DNA of 64,000 nt from Oreocharis arfaki (lineage: Eukaryota; Chordata; Aves; Passeriformes; Paramythiidae). Location of the stretch: positions 186,913 through 250,912 of the forward strand of contig VZRR01009906.1 of the NCBI GenBank assembly GCA_013398015.1. The letters are read 5' to 3'. The notes beneath the pieces are model-generated. The model saw only the letters and a list, made by a program, of their open reading frames with translations. It did no database searches and was not told the DNA's origin. How positions within the stretch are numbered: position 1 is the first letter of the stretch; each line of letters opens with the position of its first letter. A program made the translations under genes and the position numbers. This document shows positions 59,090 to 64,000 of the stretch, piece after piece.

Positions 59090-60761
59090 TCCAACAAAAT
59101 AATTACAATCTTTTAAATCTGTGTTAAAGATTTCCTCAGTTATACTATTTCCAAAGTGGTCCCCAAATGTGTGGAGGGAATGCTCATCTGTTTCCTGGCA
59201 CAACACAGAGCAATCTTTGACCACGTGGGAATCAAAGAGACATCTCAAGCAGCCAGACAGAAAGTCCAGATGTCTTGTAGACCATTACACCATTATTTCA
59301 CTCATTTAGAGACAAACTGCCAGGCTGTTCAAGTCAGACAATTCCTCTGCCCCAGTGCAGTGACTCCAGAGGAGAAGGTGTGAGCACACCTGTACCTGCA
59401 GAACCTCTTAGGTGGCCACATTGCTCCTGCCACTTCCTCCCTGATGAAGCTAACACAGGAAGCTGGGTTGTGCTGGAGAGGCTGGGGGATGCTAAAGCCC
59501 CTCCCCTGCAGTAGGAAAGACAGATTTTGGCAATAGGTTGTTAAGTTAAAGCCTGGAATAAATAATTACTGGACTCAAAAAAGTCCTTAGTAGTTCCGTT
59601 TGTGAAGTTAATATGTGTGTAAAGTACCAATTTGCCTCTGAGAACTCCCTTAATCTCTTTGGAAATTTGGCAGAATATACTTAGAAAGTACATTACATTT
59701 ATTCTTAATTAAGAAATTCCAAGAAAGTATTTAACCTGTGATCTCAAAATGAAATGTTAAGGTAGTTAATGAGAATGGAAATCTAGTCTGAATCTGCAGA
59801 GAAATCAGCAAAGTTTTTTACATAAAAGATCCAGTAGAATGTATCTATATGGTATGGACATCTTTGAGGGACTACGCCAAATGAAATCCAGGATATTAGG
59901 ATACTTATAAATGCAATATTTTTGTTTCAGTGTTCCTGACAACGTTGTTCCTTGTTTTGTTACTTAAATTCTTTCTACATAATCTGTAGTTATCATTCAC
60001 AAACTGTCTCATACTTCAGCCCTACTGATAATACCATTCCAAGGGTGTCCCTACTCCATGTTTCCTCTTCATGCAGACATATTTCTCAAAATAACAAAAT
60101 GAAAGGAATGCTGGAAAAGGTCCCCAAATGTGTGATGTGATAATGTATAGCAATGATAATTGCTGGAACTGGAGAGACACTTGCAGGAAACTAGAATGCC
60201 CTGGAGAAAGCACTTCCATTTTTGTACAAGTTTCAACACTTAAACCATCCTATGGTTTCTACTGCTTCTTAATGAGATGCCTAAGATTTTTAGCAGGTTT
60301 TGAAAAATAATGGGCATGATTTCTAGAATAACAGCATCTATTAAAAGGTTGCAGGATTTAAAGTAGCGTGATATTACCTTGAGATGATTACATATCTCTC
60401 TTTCAATGTATTTGTCAGCTTCAACTTTTCTTTTCATTTCAAATTTCTACCATTTAATTATCAGGGAGACTGTCACAGAATTGAGAAAATTCCAGGTTTA
60501 TGCAAACCTCTGGATTCCTTGTGTACGTGAGACGTAAAAGTCAGGGCTGTTTAGATGGAAAGAAATCTCAATAACCTAGAGACAGCAATGCCTGATACCT
60601 TCATGACGGTGCATTTGTTCATGTCAAATCTAGGAGAACACATTAGCATACTTCAATTTAGATGACAAGTTTTCTTGGTTGCTTTTACGGACAATTTAGT
60701 CTGTTCTCAAACTCAAAAGTGCTTTAAATGTCTTGTGTCGAGGTCTTGTGACCCACATTTA
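59090..60761. other. Unique non-coding DNA
   Basis: No gene is recognised. On the minus strand 60378-60437 reads MKRKVEADKYIEREICNHLK and is followed directly by GTAATA, a donor-like sequence, but no good splice acceptor precedes it. Confidence 0.5.
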
Positions 60762-60860
60762 TATGGTTTAGCGGTGGACTGGGCTGTGCTGGGTTAACAG
60801 TTGGACTTGATGGTCTTTAAAGACTTTTCCAACCTAAATAACTCTATGGTTCTATGATCA
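60762..60860 (+). mobile_element. CR1 LINE 3' end, sense
   Basis: A plus-strand CR1 tail with 'GGTGGACTGGGCTGTGCTGG', 'GTTAACAGTTGGACTTGATG', 'CTTTTCCAACCTAAATAACT' and the closing octamers CTATGGTTCTATGATC. Only the last 100 bp are kept. Confidence 0.93.
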
Positions 60861-63800
60861 GCAATATCAGTAAGGACATACTGGGTAATTATTCTTTGGC
60901 TTGTGTGATGTTCAGCAACACAAAGAAAAGCAAGCATAAACACATGGCACTATATTTTCTCTCTTAAAAAATGGCAGCATATGTTATGTTTTAGCTTTTT
61001 CCTTTCCCTAGTCTCCAGTCTTTGGGATGTTTTACTTGCTTTCTTTTTAAGAAAATTACATGAGAAACTAATTCCAGATAAATGGCTCAGAGTATCTACT
61101 CCTCTTTGGAAAAATATAGAACAGAGATGAGGAAAAGCCTAGAAGACTTCCAGTTCACCTTAATACCGACTTGCACAGTAATGGCACTCAACCTGCATGT
61201 CCAGGGCAACAGAACAGAATGGCAGCCAGGGAAAGCCACTGAAATATTTGAGAAGTGGAACTTGATTTTGTACTATGTCAGTGATACGGTGGCATTCTCT
61301 CCTACAAATCAGTAACAAAATCAAAATTAACTGCTCCAGGTATAGATGCAGTGGTGATGCAATTGTTTAAGCACTGTGCATATCTGGTATAGGTTATCTG
61401 ATATGAAACTGAAATTTCTCATTTGCATGTTGTTATGCTTTTGTAACAGACTTGAGTGCTTGGTGGCCACAGAAGATGAAACCTATACCTCTCTGCAGAA
61501 TTAATTCATGTGGAATATATAATTGCTCTAATAATTTGGGAAATTTTGAGACCTGTGGTATTAATTTATGCTGAAAGGGGTATTTCCACCAGAATTCAGA
61601 TGAGTCACTTTCCTGGGGAAACACAAAGAAACTTCCTTTGTCTGAAGCTTTTTCTTCTCATTCAATTTAATCTGTGATCAAGCAGAGAATGTGTAATAAG
61701 CTGCCTTTGGTGTTCTGCACCACGCTTACTGTATGTGCTCATTGGCTTTAGGAGATCTGCCAGAGCAGCTATCAGAGGGACTATCTTGTTATGTCATCCC
61801 TAAAATGCTCTTGTACAACACACTCTTGTTCCTGATAACTTCTGTAATGTTTGAGTTGTTTCAATTTATTCATTGAATATAATCTCCCAACAGCTTAAGC
61901 AGGACACCTGCAAATAAAGCTTTGTGTAGTTCTATTGCGAAGAGTCTGGTATTTTTCAAAAATGCTAAAATCAAATAAAAAAGGAACTTACATTCCTGAA
62001 GGGAACACTATGCATAGATGACATCCCTCTGGAACTTTCAGATAAGATTTAAAACATCCTGAGGAATTCTGTATTTCTTTATTTAAAATCTTGGTATTTT
62101 TTCTTGGAGATTGTACTGACAAGCACAGAAAATACATGCACATTAGAACTGGGAAAGGTGTATTTCATGAACAATAAACCCCATCAGCACAACTTACTGC
62201 CGTATCCTGGGCTGATAGTTTAAGAACTCAGTAAAATACTCTGACAGGTTAAATAAGTGGTAATAGCATCATTATAGCTGTGATGGTCCAAGAATGCAAG
62301 TGAGGAAAATGTGCAGGTAGCAGTACATTGCGATTGTATTACCATTGTCCTTGGAAAAAGCAGTTTTAACTTCTCAGCTCAGAGGAACGTCCTCCCTGCA
62401 AGGAGGTCCCTTTGCAGCGGCGAGGCTGGGGCCACAAGTGCCCTGCAAAGAGCACTCACAGCAGCACCCGACGGCCTGGCTTTGCACCCCTGACTTTTTG
62501 GTGACTTGTGGTTGATGGCTGGTTTGAGGAGGTAATTGTGTCAGCCCATGGGAGCTGGTAATTGCTCCATTATTGCTGCTCATTTTCATTGTGGGGTCTA
62601 GAGGGAGGGTGCTGGTGTAAGAGAAAAGAGTGGTCATTAATGGCTTTATGTTGAAGTCAAAGAGTGAAACCAGACTTTCAGTCCTCACGACTGGGAGGCC
62701 ACCTATATGCTCCAGAAATCCAGCAGTTACTTATTAATTAACAACATGATTAACTTAAACTTAGAACAAATGTTCTCCACCCTACTTAGTTGAAAGATTT
62801 CTCCTTCTGTTTCAGAATGAAAGGAGATCATTTGTGCTGGAAAGTCTGAACAATATCACTTCTGTTTAGAAACCTTTTTAACCTGTTATATAGTTCTGTT
62901 AAAATAATTCTTTATTATGTGTGTGAATTTGTTTTCCTAGGACTCGTGTTTCTTCCTGATGATTTCTGCACTCACAGAGTTACTTACTCCAAAACAGAGA
63001 AAATAACCAAGACAATGAAGAGTTTGTTTAAACTACCACATCAAAGAAGTACGTAGCTAAGACGTCTTAAGGCGAGACATTGATAAAACCCGCTCAGCAA
63101 GTACAAAACAGTAACTCCATCACTGTGATCAAAGCGTTCTCGTGAAGCCCATGATCAAGTGAACAAAATACTGAGAAATAAGAACCCATTTCTTGGAAAT
63201 AAAGTCACTTTTAAAAGGAGAAAATTCATTGTGTGTGTACTTGTAAATGAATTATACCTTTTTAGGTGCTTACAGAGCCTTCATCTCTAGAAGGGGTAAT
63301 GTAATTAAAGTTAACCTGTGACCAAAAGCTGAAAATGTACTTTCGGATAGAAAGATAAAACAGACATCTGCAATGTACAATACATTGAACTGGATAACAG
63401 CATTTGCTTCAAAGCCCAAGGACACCTCAGCATCTATAATTAGAAGGGCTCTCAAAGGGCACAGACAGATTCTTTCAGTTGAGGTAGGTGACACTTCTTT
63501 TAAAACAGCCCCACAGCATGAAAGTCTGACTTCCTTTTAACCTTTTAAGGAAAGTAAGTGAAAGATGAATACAGTCAGCTCTGCTTCTGACTTTACCACC
63601 TCAAAGCAGATATACCTCAATAAAAAGTCAAATGGTACAGCCAATAGATGTATTTGCCTTTTAAACTGTAATTCTGAAGTCTGGTGCTGACTGAAGAAGG
63701 TTTCCAACATTAATTTATTAAGGTGTCTGAGCTTTTATAATCTTTCTGGAATTATGTTCTCTCCATTCTTGAGTGTGACAATAAAGATTTACTTCCTCCC

Positions 63801-64000
63801 CTGACGCCCCCAAAAAAAAAAATCCCTGAGGTATAACCCCCTCATATCATAAAACTGAGGAACTATGACTGAAGCTAATCCTGACCTTGGAGGAGGCATC
63901 TTACAAAAGGAAACAACTATTTGCTTAGAGGAGGGCCCAAGAGAGGCTTTATTTCCTTTCTAAACACTAAAGAGTGAGTGAAAAACATCAAGTTTTGAAT
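60861..64000. other. Unique non-coding DNA to the end of the window
   Basis: No gene is recognised. A 77-codon plus-strand frame at 61082-61315 is protein-like in composition but matches no family I know. At 63780-63822 an AATAAA is followed about 25 bases later by a run of 11 to 12 A, the layout of a retrocopy 3' end. I could not find an upstream coding part. Confidence 0.45.

Noticed and set aside
58828..59248. Lys/Glu/Arg-rich and Phe/Ser-rich frames
   Set aside because: Direct translation of the purine tract. There is no non-repetitive core.
1..64000. tRNA, rRNA, CRISPR arrays, bacterial operons
   Set aside because: I looked for cloverleaf arms, rRNA core motifs and regularly spaced repeats and found none. 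The sequence is vertebrate in character.

Overview
This window looks like a stretch of bird nuclear genome. It carries several CR1-type LINE fragments on both strands whose 3' ends finish in the avian-style ATTCTATG-like octamer. It also carries three solo endogenous-retrovirus LTRs, is A+T-rich outside the repeats, has two assembly N tracts, and has no dense coding. The species cannot be named from what is here. No complete protein-coding gene, tRNA, rRNA or CRISPR array is recognisable. Nearly all longer open frames are remnants of CR1 ORF2, LTR sequence read through, simple repeats, or chance. The segment is best read as a gene desert or a very large intron.

Layout. 1-1690 is unique DNA with an A/C-only low-complexity stretch. 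1697-2267 is a solo LTR (6-bp target duplication ATTCCA) set almost directly against a decayed CR1 at about 2280-2805. 3931-4417 is a second solo LTR (5-bp duplication CTATA) holding an 83-bp N gap. A short antisense CR1 lies at about 6555-6750. 6.75-23 kb is mostly unique, with a possible old insertion near 14.2-14.5 kb, a hairpin-type relic at 20.49-20.58 kb and a double poly-A block with an N at 21.0 kb. A CR1 3' end lies at 23.0 kb. Two strongly G/T-only tracts lie at 27.4 and 29.0 kb, and a CpG-richer patch at 31.7-32.0 kb. 33.25-34.06 kb is an antisense CR1 with the end of the reverse transcriptase frame, followed by an AT microsatellite.

Right half. 35-50 kb is unique DNA with one candidate exon on the minus strand at 38882-38970. 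50004-50501 is a minus-strand solo LTR (4-bp duplication ACTT). 51.46-53.94 kb is the richest locus: a long CR1 relic on the plus strand with an ORF1 esterase-like end and ORF2 endonuclease and early reverse transcriptase, split by a second CR1 inserted antisense at 51901-52347. More CR1 pieces sit at 55.0 and 60.8 kb, with a probable very old CR1 relic at 57.55-57.94 kb. A 230-bp almost pure purine tract lies at 58.86-59.09 kb.

How it fits together: the window records layered retrotransposition on a non-coding background. The three LTRs each have a different target-duplication length (6, 5 and 4 bp), which points to three different retroviral classes. I found no new biological system. The most useful leads are the three LTR excision scars, the nested CR1, the candidate exon, the asymmetric simple repeats, and a few perfect palindromes that could be regulatory.
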